Shown: piece by piece, positions 1 to 8,679 of the stretch | How the letters are laid out: the number at the start of each line of letters is the position of its first letter | Position numbering within the stretch: position 1 is the first letter of the stretch | Assembly: GCF_001613265.1 (NCBI RefSeq) | Contig: NZ_BDCA01000015.1 | Location: forward strand, 111,261-175,260 | Source of the DNA: Nocardia vermiculata NBRC 100427 | GTDB taxonomy: Bacteria > Actinomycetota > Actinomycetes > Mycobacteriales > Mycobacteriaceae | Length of the DNA stretch: 64,000 nt | Direction: 5' to 3' | Program-made: the position numbers and the translations under genes | The notes under the pieces: model-generated | The model's input: only the letters and a program-made list of their open reading frames with translations | Told to the model about the DNA's origin: nothing | The model's database searches: none

Positions 1-321
1 CCGATGGTGCGGCAACGTCTTTCGGCCCTTGCGGTGAAAGTGCGGGAGGTGGAGGCGTTGTCGCTGGCGCTGCTCGGTGAGATCACCAGCGGGGAACCGT
101 CCGCGGTCGCTGCCGCATACCACAAGCTCGCCGGCACCGTGCTGTGCCAGGAGATCGCCCGCGCGGGCCTGGAATTCGGCTCCCCGGAAGCGCTGGTTCG
201 CGGTACCGATGTCGAATTCATGTGGCGGCAGGCGATTCTGGAAACGATCGGCGGCGGCACGTCCGAGGTCATGCGGACTCTGATCGCGAAGCAGGCCCTC
301 GGCTTGGACAGCAAACGCTGA
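1..321 (+). CDS. Acyl-CoA dehydrogenase, C-terminal end (partial)
   Basis: Only the last 106 codons are present; the reading frame is open at the window's left edge, so the start lies outside. The residues fit the C-terminal helical domain of acyl-CoA dehydrogenases, including the closing signature TIGGGTSEVMRTLIAKQALG, in which the family usually has IGGGTSE followed by an Arg a few residues on. These FAD enzymes oxidise acyl-CoA thioesters to 2-enoyl-CoA. It is followed after 60 bases by a cyclase-family gene on the same strand, which suggests a shared catabolic operon. The substrate cannot be judged from this piece. Confidence 0.85.
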   Translation, partial: PMVRQRLSALAVKVREVEALSLALLGEITSGEPSAVAAAYHKLAGTVLCQEIARAGLEFGSPEALVRGTDVEFMWRQAILETIGGGTSEVMRTLIAKQALGLDSKR

Positions 322-381
322 GCCCCATCGGAACCCGTCGCCGGCCGGCACGGATGTCATTTCTACAGTAAGGAGTCCGAT

Positions 382-1305
382 ATGACCGCCGTTCCCAACA
401 TGCGTGAGCTCGGCCGGAAGGTGCGAAACTGGGGTCGCTGGGGCGCCGACGACGAGCGCGGAACCACCAACCTGATCACGCCGGAACGCGTCGCGGCCGC
501 CGCCGGTCTGGTGCGCACCGGCGAGGTCTTCGACCTGGGTATCCCACTCGACAGTGACGGTCCGCAGCCGGGCGGTTTCCGGAACAACCCGATCCGGCTG
601 ATGGCGGAGAACGGCCAGGAACAGGTGTTTCCCGGCGGATTCAAATACGCCGACGACTACATCTTCATGCCGCTGCAGGCCGGTTCACAGTACGACTCGC
701 TCGCCCACGTGTACTACGACGAGCAGCTTTACAACGGTCACCCCAGCTCCGGGGTGACGGTCAAGGGCGCCGACAAGTGCGGAATCCACACCCAGGCCAA
801 AGGTATCGCCGGACGCGGGGTCCTACTCGATGTCGCGAAGTACCGCGGAGTGGACTGGCTCGAAGCGGGCACCGTGATCGGCCCGGAAGAACTGGACGCC
901 GTCGCGGCCGCCCAGAACGTCCAGGTCGGGGCCGGCGACATCGTGCTGATCCGAACCGGTTGGCGGGCCAAGTTTGTCGCCGAAGGGGACGCAGCCGGAT
1001 TCATGGCGGGCGAACCGGGTCTGGGGCTCGGATGCGCCACCTGGCTGCGGGAGCACGACGTCGCGGTCGTGGGCTCGGACAACTGGGGTGTAGAGGTGGC
1101 GCCCGGTGAGAACCCCGACGCCCTGATGGAACTGCACATGGTGCTGATCCGGGACATGGGTATGACACTCGCCGAGATGCTCGACCTCGAAGAGCTGTCC
1201 GCCGCCTGCGCCGCCGACGGAACCTACGAGTTCTTCTACACCGGTGCACCGCTGAAGTTCACCCGAGGCGTGGGCTCCCCGATCAATCCTCTCGCCATTC
1301 GGTGA
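382..1305 (+). CDS. Cyclase-family (PF04199) metal-dependent hydrolase
   Basis: This 307-aa protein fits the long bacterial branch of the cyclase / kynurenine-formamidase-like superfamily, whose members hydrolyse amide, ester or cyclic bonds using bound metal. The metal region reads LQAGSQYDSLAHVYYD near residues 95-110. The classic HxGTHxDxxxH motif has Gln where the first His is expected; from memory this is usual for the long branch (GTQWDALxH), so it need not mean loss of activity. The start is supported by AAGGAG seven bases upstream of ATG. It lies just behind an acyl-CoA dehydrogenase. Its last 70 bases overlap the 3' end of the convergent pentapeptide gene. The real substrate is unknown. 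Confidence 0.8.
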   Translation: MTAVPNMRELGRKVRNWGRWGADDERGTTNLITPERVAAAAGLVRTGEVFDLGIPLDSDGPQPGGFRNNPIRLMAENGQEQVFPGGFKYADDYIFMPLQAGSQYDSLAHVYYDEQLYNGHPSSGVTVKGADKCGIHTQAKGIAGRGVLLDVAKYRGVDWLEAGTVIGPEELDAVAAAQNVQVGAGDIVLIRTGWRAKFVAEGDAAGFMAGEPGLGLGCATWLREHDVAVVGSDNWGVEVAPGENPDALMELHMVLIRDMGMTLAEMLDLEELSAACAADGTYEFFYTGAPLKFTRGVGSPINPLAIR

Positions 1306-2177
1306 GTTTCGACCGAGTTCCGCTGCGCCGCAGCGACCGGGCTGTCGAACCGGGCATGGTCGAATGAGCTGCCGGTGGTGAAGGTGGACCCGTCGAATCG
1401 TGCCGGACCGGTGAAGTCGGCGGCGCCGAAATCGGCATCACCACGGAACTGCGCACTGTCGAAATACGCTCCGCGTTGAAATGCGGTGCGATAGAAGCGG
1501 GCCTCGCGGGTGAAGACCGCGAGCGGGAATTGTGCGCAGTCCCGGAAGGTGGTTTCGTCGAAACGGCCGCTGCCGAACCGGGTTCCGAAGAATCGGGCGG
1601 AATCGGTGAACACCGCCTCCCGGAACCAGGCAGTATCGAAGACAGCGGACTGAAAGTGGGTCTGCCCGAGAAACGTCGCACCGTCGAAACGTGTCACCCC
1701 GGCCAGGGTGGCGGATTCGAACAGCGCCGGCCCACGGAATACCGCCTCGGTGAAATCGACATTCTCGAGGTAGGCGTTCCGCAGATCGATCGCCACGCCC
1801 GACCAGTTGCCGCGAATACGGCGGCGGCGCATACGGTCGGCGAGAACCGCGACGATCGTGTCACGTACGGTCCGCTCGTCCCCCATATCCCGCCCAGTCG
1901 GCCACGGTTCCCGCAGATAGCCGCAGAGCACGTCGACGCATTGCTGGCGCCGGGTGAACGGCGAACCGTCGGCGACATCGGCCAGTGCGTGCACCGCCGA
2001 AACCTGCGCCGCCGGCTCACCGACATACAGATCCGCCGCTGCCGAATCGAACGCGTCGACCGGATTCAGCGGCCGCCGAAACCGCCTGCGCCGACCTGAA
2101 TCCGTGGAATTCGCCGCATCCGCGACCAGCGCATTCGCCGCCGACGGCGGTGATCGATGTTGTACGAGCGCTACCAT
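1236..2177 (-). CDS. Pentapeptide-repeat protein
   Basis: The 313-aa product has a basic N-terminus, a helical segment to about residue 125, and then roughly 30 tandem five-residue repeats with Phe or Leu at the centre (patterns such as AVFRGPALF and ARFDGSTF). Such repeats form a right-handed square beta-helix. A clear AGGAGG ends five bases before the ATG, which fixes the start. Known pentapeptide proteins include DNA-gyrase protectors such as MfpA/Qnr, but those are almost pure repeat; this one has a long non-repeat N-terminal part, so gyrase protection is not implied. The 3' end overlaps the convergent cyclase gene by 70 bases. The function is unknown. Confidence 0.75.
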   Translation of the reverse strand: MVALVQHRSPPSAANALVADAANSTDSGRRRRFRRPLNPVDAFDSAAADLYVGEPAAQVSAVHALADVADGSPFTRRQQCVDVLCGYLREPWPTGRDMGDERTVRDTIVAVLADRMRRRRIRGNWSGVAIDLRNAYLENVDFTEAVFRGPALFESATLAGVTRFDGATFLGQTHFQSAVFDTAWFREAVFTDSARFFGTRFGSGRFDETTFRDCAQFPLAVFTREARFYRTAFQRGAYFDSAQFRGDADFGAADFTGPARFDGSTFTTGSSFDHARFDSPVAAAQRNSVETHRMARGLIGEPTPRVNFSGAPV

Positions 2178-2453
2178 TCGAACCTCCTAAACGCCGTGCA
2201 ACGCCCAGAAAAGCCCTATTTGCTGTAACGACGGTATAACCGGTCGGACGTTTCCATAACAATCGTCATCGAAAAGTAATCGAGCGGATACGGCGTGGCG
2301 GTCGTACAGTCCTCGGGGTATGCGCCGAGGAGCAACGGAGTAAACGCATGTGCCGACTTCACGCAAGATCCCATCACGTGCAGGTCAACAGTGGTCCGGC
2401 CGTCCATGACGCCCACGCGCCGCTCGGCCTGTCAGCTGATGCGCCAGACGGCC

Positions 2454-3389
2454 TCACGCGTCCGAAGCATGCCGTGTCCAACGGTGTTCGATGGACTTCA
2501 CCAGGGCGGTCAGGGTCGCGTTCACCGGCGCCTCGAGACCGATCCGCTCCGCCTGTCGCGGCACGGCACCGTTGATCACGTCGATTTCGCTGGCCCGACG
2601 CTCTTCGTGGTCGAGCAACGCCGAAGGTTTGGCGGCGGGCATCCGGGCGCCGAATGCGCGCACGTGTTCGACCGGATCCGCAACGGTTATCGCGATGCCG
2701 GCCGCACGGGCGATCGTCCACGCCTCGGTGGCGGCCGCGCGACTGACTCGCCCCATCTGCTCATCGTCCATGACCTCGCCGACGGTCATCCCGGTCAGCG
2801 CGCACGGCGCGCTGTAGGCGACGTTGCAGATCAACTTCTCCCACTGCATCGCGGCGATATCGGACACGGCAGCCGCATCGAAGCCCGCGGCACGCCAGAC
2901 GTCCGCGATCGTGTCGACGAGCGAGTGGTCGAGGGTGGAATAGGCCCCGAATCGCATCGCGCTCATGGCATTGTGGTGTACGTGGGCCGGCCCGCGACGC
3001 GAGGCGCCGAACCCGCTCGCGATGCCGACGGCGACGCGGTGCCCACCGACGATCTCGGCCACCGCGTCCGCCGATCCGAGACCGTTCTGAATCGTCAGCA
3101 CCGGAGTCGACTCGCCGAGCAGCGGCAGTGCCGCGCGCGCCCCAGCGGCCACGTCGGAGGCCTTGACGGCGAGCACGACGAGTTCCATCCGCTCCGCGGG
3201 AGCGGTATCGGCGGCACGCAGAGCGACCACCACATCGGACTCGGGCCCGGTGATCCGCAACCCGTCCCGGGAGATCCGGTCGGCGGTCTCGGGCCGCCGG
3301 GTCACCGCCAGGACGTCGTTGCCGGCGGCGGCGAGCTTGCCGGCGTAGATCGACCCCATTGCGCCACAACCGACTATCGCGATCTTCAT
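2454..3389 (-). CDS. 2-dehydropantoate 2-reductase family (PanE/ApbA-like)
   Basis: The 311-aa protein begins with a Rossmann nucleotide-binding motif (IVGCGAMGS, residues 5-13). It keeps the ketopantoate-reductase landmarks: a conserved Lys in the WEKLICN segment, the TGMTVGEV helix, and a C-terminal SEIDVINGA stretch that in the family contacts substrate. Family members reduce 2-oxo acids to 2-hydroxy acids with NAD(P)H. Because it is the last gene of a catabolic run with a tartrate-dehydratase-like enzyme and an acyl-CoA ligase, it may act on a pathway oxo-acid instead of in pantothenate synthesis. That is inference. Length is normal for the family. Confidence 0.8.
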   Translation of the reverse strand: MKIAIVGCGAMGSIYAGKLAAAGNDVLAVTRRPETADRISRDGLRITGPESDVVVALRAADTAPAERMELVVLAVKASDVAAGARAALPLLGESTPVLTIQNGLGSADAVAEIVGGHRVAVGIASGFGASRRGPAHVHHNAMSAMRFGAYSTLDHSLVDTIADVWRAAGFDAAAVSDIAAMQWEKLICNVAYSAPCALTGMTVGEVMDDEQMGRVSRAAATEAWTIARAAGIAITVADPVEHVRAFGARMPAAKPSALLDHEERRASEIDVINGAVPRQAERIGLEAPVNATLTALVKSIEHRWTRHASDA

Positions 3390-3417
3390 ACGTATTCCCT
3401 TGTCCCGGTTCGTGTCT

Positions 3418-4581
3418 TTATTCCAGCAACTCGGTGATCAGCTCGGCCAGGCCGGTCTTCTGTTCCAGCCCGAAGCCGGGGGCATCGGTCGGCGTGATCC
3501 GCCCATCGGCGAGGACGCACTGCTCGCTGTAGCCTCCGAAGGGCTGGAATACGCCGGGGTAGGATTCACAACCGCCGAGCCCCAGACCGACCACGATATG
3601 CAGGTTGAGCAGATGACCGCCGTGCGGGAACGCGAACCCGCGGTCGAAACCATGGGACTCGAGAACGCCGAGCATGCGGGCGTACTCGGTCAGCCCGTAA
3701 CTGAGTCCGGCATCCATCTGGAAGATGTCGCGCTGCCGGCGCATACCGCCGAACCGCACCAGGTTCGTCACGTCCTGTACCGAGAACAGATTTTCGCCGG
3801 TGGCGACCGGCCCCGCGTAACTGTCGGTCAGGCGCTGGTTGAGGTCGAAGTCCAGCGGATCGCCGGCCTCCTCGTACCAGCGCAGTTTGTAGGGACTCAG
3901 CGCCTGAGCCCAGTCGGTGGCGGCGGCCAGATCGAACCGGCCGTTCGCGTCGACCGCGACCCGATCCGCCGCACCGACGATCTCGACGACGGCCTCGATC
4001 CGTGCGAGATCGTCGGCCAACGGGGCGCCGCCGATCTTCATTTTGTATGCGTCGTAACCTATGTCGCGGTATCCGCGCATCTCCTCACGCAGTTGCGGGA
4101 TCCCCCGATCCGGATAGTAGTAACCACCCGCGGCGTACACCGGCACTCCGCCGGTGATCGGCTCCCGCCCGAAGTGACGCGCGATGCTCGCATAGGCGGG
4201 CTCGTCGTCGAGTTTGGCGTCCAGATCCCAGCAGGCGAGCTCGAGGGCACCCGCCGCCGCTGCGCGGTCCCCGTGGCCGCCGGGCTTCTCGTCCCGCATC
4301 GCACACCGCAGTACCTTCGCCGGATCGATCCGTCCCTGTTCGCCGAGTAGCGAATCCGGTGGTGCCGCCAGCACCCGTGGAATCATTCGGTCGTGCAGAA
4401 TGCCGCTCTGCGCGAAGCGGCCGATCGAGTTGAAAGCCACCCCCACCACGGGTTTGCCGTCGCGAATCACGTCCGAGACCACAGCGACCAGCGAGATCGT
4501 ATGGCTGGAAAAGTTCACCAGTGCGTTGGCGACGTCGCCGTGTAATCGGACCGGTGTCTCCATAATCGCGGTGATGCGCAC
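3418..4581 (-). CDS. Enolase-superfamily dehydratase, D(-)-tartrate dehydratase-like
   Basis: The 387-aa product has the enolase-superfamily capping domain and TIM barrel. Residues line up with Bradyrhizobium D(-)-tartrate dehydratase as I recall it, with a constant offset of two: KMK at 180-182, metal ligands D211, E237 and E263, and catalytic H320 in a PHGGH motif. Long stretches such as VYAAGGYYYP and MKIGGAP also look shared. The family abstracts a proton next to a carboxylate with Mg2+ and eliminates water to give a 2-oxo acid. It is flanked by a PanE-like reductase and a SnoaL-like protein. A related sugar-acid or hydroxy-acid substrate is equally possible; the barrel chemistry is more certain than the substrate. 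Confidence 0.8.
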   Translation of the reverse strand: MRITAIMETPVRLHGDVANALVNFSSHTISLVAVVSDVIRDGKPVVGVAFNSIGRFAQSGILHDRMIPRVLAAPPDSLLGEQGRIDPAKVLRCAMRDEKPGGHGDRAAAAGALELACWDLDAKLDDEPAYASIARHFGREPITGGVPVYAAGGYYYPDRGIPQLREEMRGYRDIGYDAYKMKIGGAPLADDLARIEAVVEIVGAADRVAVDANGRFDLAAATDWAQALSPYKLRWYEEAGDPLDFDLNQRLTDSYAGPVATGENLFSVQDVTNLVRFGGMRRQRDIFQMDAGLSYGLTEYARMLGVLESHGFDRGFAFPHGGHLLNLHIVVGLGLGGCESYPGVFQPFGGYSEQCVLADGRITPTDAPGFGLEQKTGLAELITELLE

Positions 4582-4646
4582 GGCATCGCTCCTTGTCCAT
4601 GTGTATTGCGGCAGGGTGATCCGCCCGCGGGCGGGTCCAGCGCGGG

Positions 4647-5093
4647 TTATGACTTCGTCTCGGTCAGCCCGTCGGGCCGGTATTTGCGCAGATCTGCACT
4701 GGCCGCGGAGTCCAGATACTCGTCGATGCGGGTGATCCGGCCGCCCGCGACGGTGACGAAGAAGCAGGCCCGCACGGTGATTTCCTCGCCGCCCGGGCAG
4801 CGCCCGCGCAGAACATGACGTTGTACGTAGCCGTCTCGGGCAGGCATCCGGGAGACCTGCTCGTAGCGCATGTCCTTCAGCGTCGCCGAAAGCCAGGCCA
4901 GAGACGCGAGGTTCTGCGCGACAGTCATTTCCAGGCCGTCGCTGTTGTGCCAGATGATCGCGTCCGGGGCATAGATGCGCCCGGCGATCTCGTCGATATC
5001 GCCTCGCTCGACCGCGGCGATGAAATCCCCGGCCAACTGTTCCAGCGCCGGATCGAGCCCATCGGCGGTGCAGGGTGCCGATGCCTCGCTCAT
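4647..5093 (-). CDS. SnoaL/NTF2-like domain protein
   Basis: A 148-aa protein with the cone-shaped NTF2/SnoaL alpha+beta pattern. An N-terminal helix pair around FIAAVERGDIDEIAGRIY is followed by the YAPDAIIWHN segment and curved strands ending in GGRITRIDEYLDS. I chose the ATG at 5093 because it forms an ATGA overlap with the stop of the upstream hydrolase gene (5090); an in-frame start seven codons earlier is less likely. Members act as small-molecule isomerases, cyclases or hydrolases, or only bind ligands, so no reaction can be assigned. Translational coupling ties it to the alpha/beta-hydrolase. Confidence 0.75.
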   Translation of the reverse strand: MSEASAPCTADGLDPALEQLAGDFIAAVERGDIDEIAGRIYAPDAIIWHNSDGLEMTVAQNLASLAWLSATLKDMRYEQVSRMPARDGYVQRHVLRGRCPGGEEITVRACFFVTVAGGRITRIDEYLDSAASADLRKYRPDGLTETKS

Positions 5094-6205
5094 GCGAACC
5101 TCTTCTCGATCCACGCGGTGGTCAGATCGGCGAGTTCGGTACGGGCACCGGCAGGTTCGAGAAAATAGTGGTCCGCGTGGATGTCGTGGCGCTGTTTGTC
5201 CGTACTCGCCAGCGCCTCGTACATGGCGTCGGCGTCACTGGGGTAGACCCCGGTGTCGGCGTCGGCGTTGACCACCAGCGACGGCACCCCGATTCGCGCC
5301 AGATGTGGTTGCGCGCGGGTCTGGGAATCATCGAGACTCCACAGGCTCAGCCAGGTGCGCAGTGTGGACGCCGCGGCGATGCCGTAGACCGAGCGGTTGG
5401 CGCGCTCGGGCTTACCGGCATAGCAACTGTTCGGGCGGCGGCGGGTCGGCTCGAGTGTCGGGTCGACCATTCGGGGGTCGGCCCACGTGCGGAATACGCT
5501 GAACGGCCGGTCGTGGTATCCGCCCTCCGTCAATCGTGCCAGCTCGGCCTTGACCCAGGCGGTGATCCGCCGGTTGCGTGCGGCCTGGGCGGCCCGATAG
5601 CGGGCCACGAAGTCCGCATCGTAGGGCGGTCCGTTCCGCGGATCGAACAGGTCCAGGGACGCATCGGTTTTCAGTGGATCGTTCTCATCGACGACCGCGC
5701 CGTCCATCCAGGCGGTCAGCACGTCGGGCCGGCCGAGATGCGCGGCGACGGAGATGTAGGCGTCGCCCGCGGGCAGTTCGTCGGCGCCGGAGGCCAGGCG
5801 CATGCCCGGCAGTGGTGTCACATTCGGCTCGGTCGCCTGCGATTGGTAGGCCGCCATCAGCGATCCGCCGCCGGAATTGCCCAGTAGCACAACGATCTCC
5901 GCGCCGGCAACCTCACGTAGCCAGCGGACGCCGACGCCGATGTCGACCAGTGCGTGATCGAGCAGGAAGTGGTTCTCGTCGCCACGGAAACGGGTGTTCC
6001 ATCCGAGGAATCCGATCCCGCGCTCGGCGAGGTATTCGGCGAGATAGTGCTCGGAGAAATCGATCTGGTAGTGGGTGGCGATCACCGCCACCCTGGGGGA
6101 TTTACCGGCCGGGGTGTGATAGATGCCCTGACACGGGTGCCCGCCCGCGCCGGCCCGCCCGACGACCGGAGAGGGAAGTCCGACGAATGTCCGTTCGATA
6201 GTCAA
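5090..6205 (-). CDS. Alpha/beta-hydrolase
   Basis: The 371-aa protein shows a hydrolase core: strand VAVIATHYQ, nucleophile elbow GNSGGGS with Ser111, an acid in the segment SLVVNADADTGVYPSDAD, and a late His in IHADHYF. A large insertion (roughly residues 130-280) probably forms a lid. There is no signal peptide, so it acts in the cytoplasm. It is coupled by ATGA overlap to the downstream SnoaL-like gene and lies 43 bases after the acyl-CoA ligase. An ester, lactone or thioester in the same pathway is the likely substrate, but nothing in the sequence names it. Confidence 0.8.
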   Translation of the reverse strand: MTIERTFVGLPSPVVGRAGAGGHPCQGIYHTPAGKSPRVAVIATHYQIDFSEHYLAEYLAERGIGFLGWNTRFRGDENHFLLDHALVDIGVGVRWLREVAGAEIVVLLGNSGGGSLMAAYQSQATEPNVTPLPGMRLASGADELPAGDAYISVAAHLGRPDVLTAWMDGAVVDENDPLKTDASLDLFDPRNGPPYDADFVARYRAAQAARNRRITAWVKAELARLTEGGYHDRPFSVFRTWADPRMVDPTLEPTRRRPNSCYAGKPERANRSVYGIAAASTLRTWLSLWSLDDSQTRAQPHLARIGVPSLVVNADADTGVYPSDADAMYEALASTDKQRHDIHADHYFLEPAGARTELADLTTAWIEKRFA

Positions 6206-6248
6206 TGTTCGCTCCTGCGGTGATGAGGAAAAGTATTCTGCGGGTGAT

Positions 6249-7802
6249 CTATCCGACCCGGCGGCCGTCGGTGGGCCAGTAGCGGTCGCGGAGCACCCGT
6301 TTGAGGATCTTGCCGCTCGGGTTGCGCGGCAGGTCGTCCACGACGTCGACCGTGGTCGGGCATTTGTAGTGGGCCAGGTTCCGGCGGCAGTAGTCGATCA
6401 CCTCGCGGGCCTGCAGCTCGACACCCGCGCGCGCCACGACCACCGCCTTGACCGTCTCACCCCATTTCTCGTGCGGCACACCGACTACCGCGGCGTCCGC
6501 GACATCCGGATGTTCCATCAGGGTGTTCTCGACCTCGGCGGGATAGATGTTCTCGGCACCGGACACGATCATGTCCTTGACCCGGTCGGTGATGTAGAGA
6601 TAGCCGTCCTCGTCGAAGTAGCCGGCATCGCCGGTGCGCAACCAGCCGTCCGCGGTGACGGCCGCCGCCTGCTCGGCGGGCCTGTTGCGGTAACCGGTCA
6701 TCAGCAGGTCACTGCGGGTCCACACCTCGCCGACCTGTCCGGGCCGCAGCCGCTCGCCCGCGACCGGGTCGAAGACGGCGACCTCGACACCATCGACCGG
6801 CCGCCCGGCGGAGGTCAGCCGATGCGCCGGAGCGTCCGGCGCGTGGTCGGCCGGCCACAGGAAGGTGATAGGGCCGTTGCTCTCGGTCATGCCGTAGGAC
6901 TGGGTCAGCTCGCAGCCGAACATTTCGCGGGCCTCCCCGAGCACGGTGGTCGAAATCGGCGAGCCGCCGTAGATGATCATTTTCAATGCCGAGTAGTCGA
7001 CTTCCGGGGCCACCGGGTCGCGCGCCAACATCTGCAATACCGCCGGCACCACCAGTGCGTGTGTGACGCAATATCTTTCGAATAGGCGTAGCACCTCGGC
7101 AGGCACTATCTCGTTCACATACAGTGCATGCGCACCACGCGCGAGACACAGGAACAGCCATCCGCTGCCCGACAGATGGAACGTCGGGGCGGGCACGAAC
7201 ACCACATCGTCGGGGCCGATCGACCACGGCGCGGTCTTGGCCAGATTGGCGCTCACACTGCGGTTAGCCAGCTGGACGCCCTTCGGTCGTCCCGTGGTAC
7301 CGGAGGTGTAGAAGAGGAACGCAATGTCCTCCGGTTCCGGTTCACCGCCGGGGTCCTGGGCGCTCTGTTGGTCGAGCCACGCCCGCAACGGTGTGGCCAC
7401 CCCGTCGACGACGAGGCAGTCGCCGTTCCCCGGCTCCTCGGCAGGCAAGCCGAGCAGCGGGAGCAGGTGCGGTTCGCACACGATGACCGCGGGGTCGGCA
7501 TCGGCGAGAATCTCCGCCATCTCCGGCCGGGCCAGACGCCAATTCAGCGGAACCCCCGCCGCTCGTACCTTCGAGGCGCCCACCAGCGTGGTCGCCCAGG
7601 TACGGGTGTCACGCCCGAGAAAGGCGACTCGCTGCCCCGCTCCGACGCCGAGGGCGCGCAGTCCGTTGGCGCATCGCGAGGTCAGCTCGTCGAGCTCGCG
7701 ATAACTCAGCGATCCTTGACCGCCGACCGTAATCGCGGTCGCCTCCGGGCGGACCCGCGACCAGTGCCGCACCATATGTGCCAGTGACGCATCGACCTTC
7801 AT
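6249..7802 (-). CDS. Acyl-CoA ligase (AMP-binding, class I adenylate-forming)
   Basis: The 517-aa enzyme activates a carboxylic acid with ATP and transfers it to CoA. The P-loop YTSGTTGRPKG lies at residues 165-175; later come the YGMTES motif, the TGD motif in WLRTGDAGYF, the hinge in ITDRVKDMI, and the catalytic Lys in the NPSGKILKR tail. I used the ATG at 7802 because CAGGAGT precedes it; an upstream in-frame start would add 17 poor residues. It is the first gene of the leftward catabolic run. The length suits medium/long-chain fatty or aryl acids. A half-site like the TetR operator at 8624 lies about 60 bases upstream. Confidence 0.88.
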   Translation of the reverse strand: MKVDASLAHMVRHWSRVRPEATAITVGGQGSLSYRELDELTSRCANGLRALGVGAGQRVAFLGRDTRTWATTLVGASKVRAAGVPLNWRLARPEMAEILADADPAVIVCEPHLLPLLGLPAEEPGNGDCLVVDGVATPLRAWLDQQSAQDPGGEPEPEDIAFLFYTSGTTGRPKGVQLANRSVSANLAKTAPWSIGPDDVVFVPAPTFHLSGSGWLFLCLARGAHALYVNEIVPAEVLRLFERYCVTHALVVPAVLQMLARDPVAPEVDYSALKMIIYGGSPISTTVLGEAREMFGCELTQSYGMTESNGPITFLWPADHAPDAPAHRLTSAGRPVDGVEVAVFDPVAGERLRPGQVGEVWTRSDLLMTGYRNRPAEQAAAVTADGWLRTGDAGYFDEDGYLYITDRVKDMIVSGAENIYPAEVENTLMEHPDVADAAVVGVPHEKWGETVKAVVVARAGVELQAREVIDYCRRNLAHYKCPTTVDVVDDLPRNPSGKILKRVLRDRYWPTDGRRVG

Positions 7803-7863
7803 CGGACTCCTGACGCCGGGCCGGAGGTCAGCTCCCTCGACTGCGCTGCCCATCCGCCCAAAA

Positions 7864-7895
7864 ATATAAATCTGATCTCACAATCATGTCTCAGG
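7864..7895. promoter_or_regulatory. Possible second TetR half-operator
   Basis: Read on the plus strand, ATATAAATCTGA (7864-7875) matches 10 of 12 positions of the left arm of the 8624-8655 palindrome read on its other strand. After the same 8-base spacing, TCATGTCTCAGG matches the second arm only weakly. It lies in the leader of the acyl-CoA ligase gene, so the TetR protein could also control that operon. This is pattern matching only. Confidence 0.3.
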
Positions 7896-7930
7896 GATGC
7901 GGCGCTGACAAGACCCCAGGGGCCGATCCG

Positions 7931-8551
7931 TCACATCGCGTCGGTGCCGGGCTTCCAATAGATCGCACGGAACCAGATGTCGGCGAGCGCGGCGACCGCC
8001 TCGTCGTCGTCGATATCGGGCGCGCCACCGGCGAGGTGCTCGTAACAGAACTGATTGAGCATCGCCACGATCGCCGAGGCGGTCACTCGCGGCACCAGCC
8101 CCGGACAGTAACCCTCGTCTTGCGCATGCACGATCGATTCCGCGATGCCCGCCACCGCGTCATCACAGAGTTCGCGCCAATACCGGGCGAACTCGTCGTT
8201 GACCATCGCCAATTGACTGACACCGACCATCTCGGCGAGCCGCTCCCGGTAGGTATCCCAATGGGCCCGGGCGGACTGCGTAACGCGCTCCCGATGCGAC
8301 AGGCCGGAGCGGTCGGCGGGTCGCGCACGGCGGCTCGCCTCGACCTTGAACTCCTCGGCCCAATGCGCCAGCAGAGCCTCCTTGGAGTCGAAATAGTTGT
8401 AGAACGACGCCGGTGAGCGCCCCGCCTCCTTGGCGATGTCCGGGATCGTCATCTTGAGAAACCCCTTGTCGGCGATCACCTTCCGCGCCGCGGACTCGAT
8501 CGCGGCCAAGGTCTCCCGGCCGCGAATAGTTGGACGCGCACGCTCAGCCAT
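7931..8551 (-). CDS. TetR-family transcriptional regulator
   Basis: The 206-aa protein has an N-terminal TetR helix-turn-helix (residues about 12-60, with KMTIPDIAKEAGRSPASFYN and YFDSKEALL) and a helical ligand domain with GYCPGLVPRVTASAIVAML. It resembles the TetR protein at 10811-11473 in both halves (shared AGRSP, KEALLA, AQ-x-GYCPGL, and NQFCY/EQFCL-like segments), so the two are probably paralogues. It is transcribed away from the VOC gene, with a strong palindrome in the shared promoter. It likely represses the VOC/ligase genes and itself, and is released by an acid or its CoA ester; the ligand is inferred from context only. Confidence 0.9.
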   Translation of the reverse strand: MAERARPTIRGRETLAAIESAARKVIADKGFLKMTIPDIAKEAGRSPASFYNYFDSKEALLAHWAEEFKVEASRRARPADRSGLSHRERVTQSARAHWDTYRERLAEMVGVSQLAMVNDEFARYWRELCDDAVAGIAESIVHAQDEGYCPGLVPRVTASAIVAMLNQFCYEHLAGGAPDIDDDEAVAALADIWFRAIYWKPGTDAM

Positions 8552-8623
8552 ACCGAACTCCTCACCTCGTCGGTCACGACCCTAACTGCCGGAGCAGCGT
8601 GGTTCAGCCAGGCTCTGGCCGAT

Positions 8624-8655
8624 TTATGAACCTGATGTTAACCTCAGATTCATAA
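8624..8655. promoter_or_regulatory. 32-bp palindrome, probable TetR operator
   Basis: Left arm TTATGAACCTGA (8624-8635) pairs with right arm TCAGATTCATAA (8644-8655); the centre is GTTAAC (8637-8642) on the same dyad. Fourteen of 16 base pairs are symmetric. It lies between the divergent TetR and VOC genes, ending 24 bases before the VOC start, where a repressor would block transcription. Probably bound by the TetR protein at 7931-8551. Confidence 0.75.
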
Positions 8656-8679
8656 GTCACGGCGATCAGGAGGATGGCG

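Noticed and set aside
382..1305. Loss of activity in the cyclase because a metal His is Gln
   Set aside because: As I recall, the long branch of the family normally has Gln there, so the change is not evidence of inactivation.
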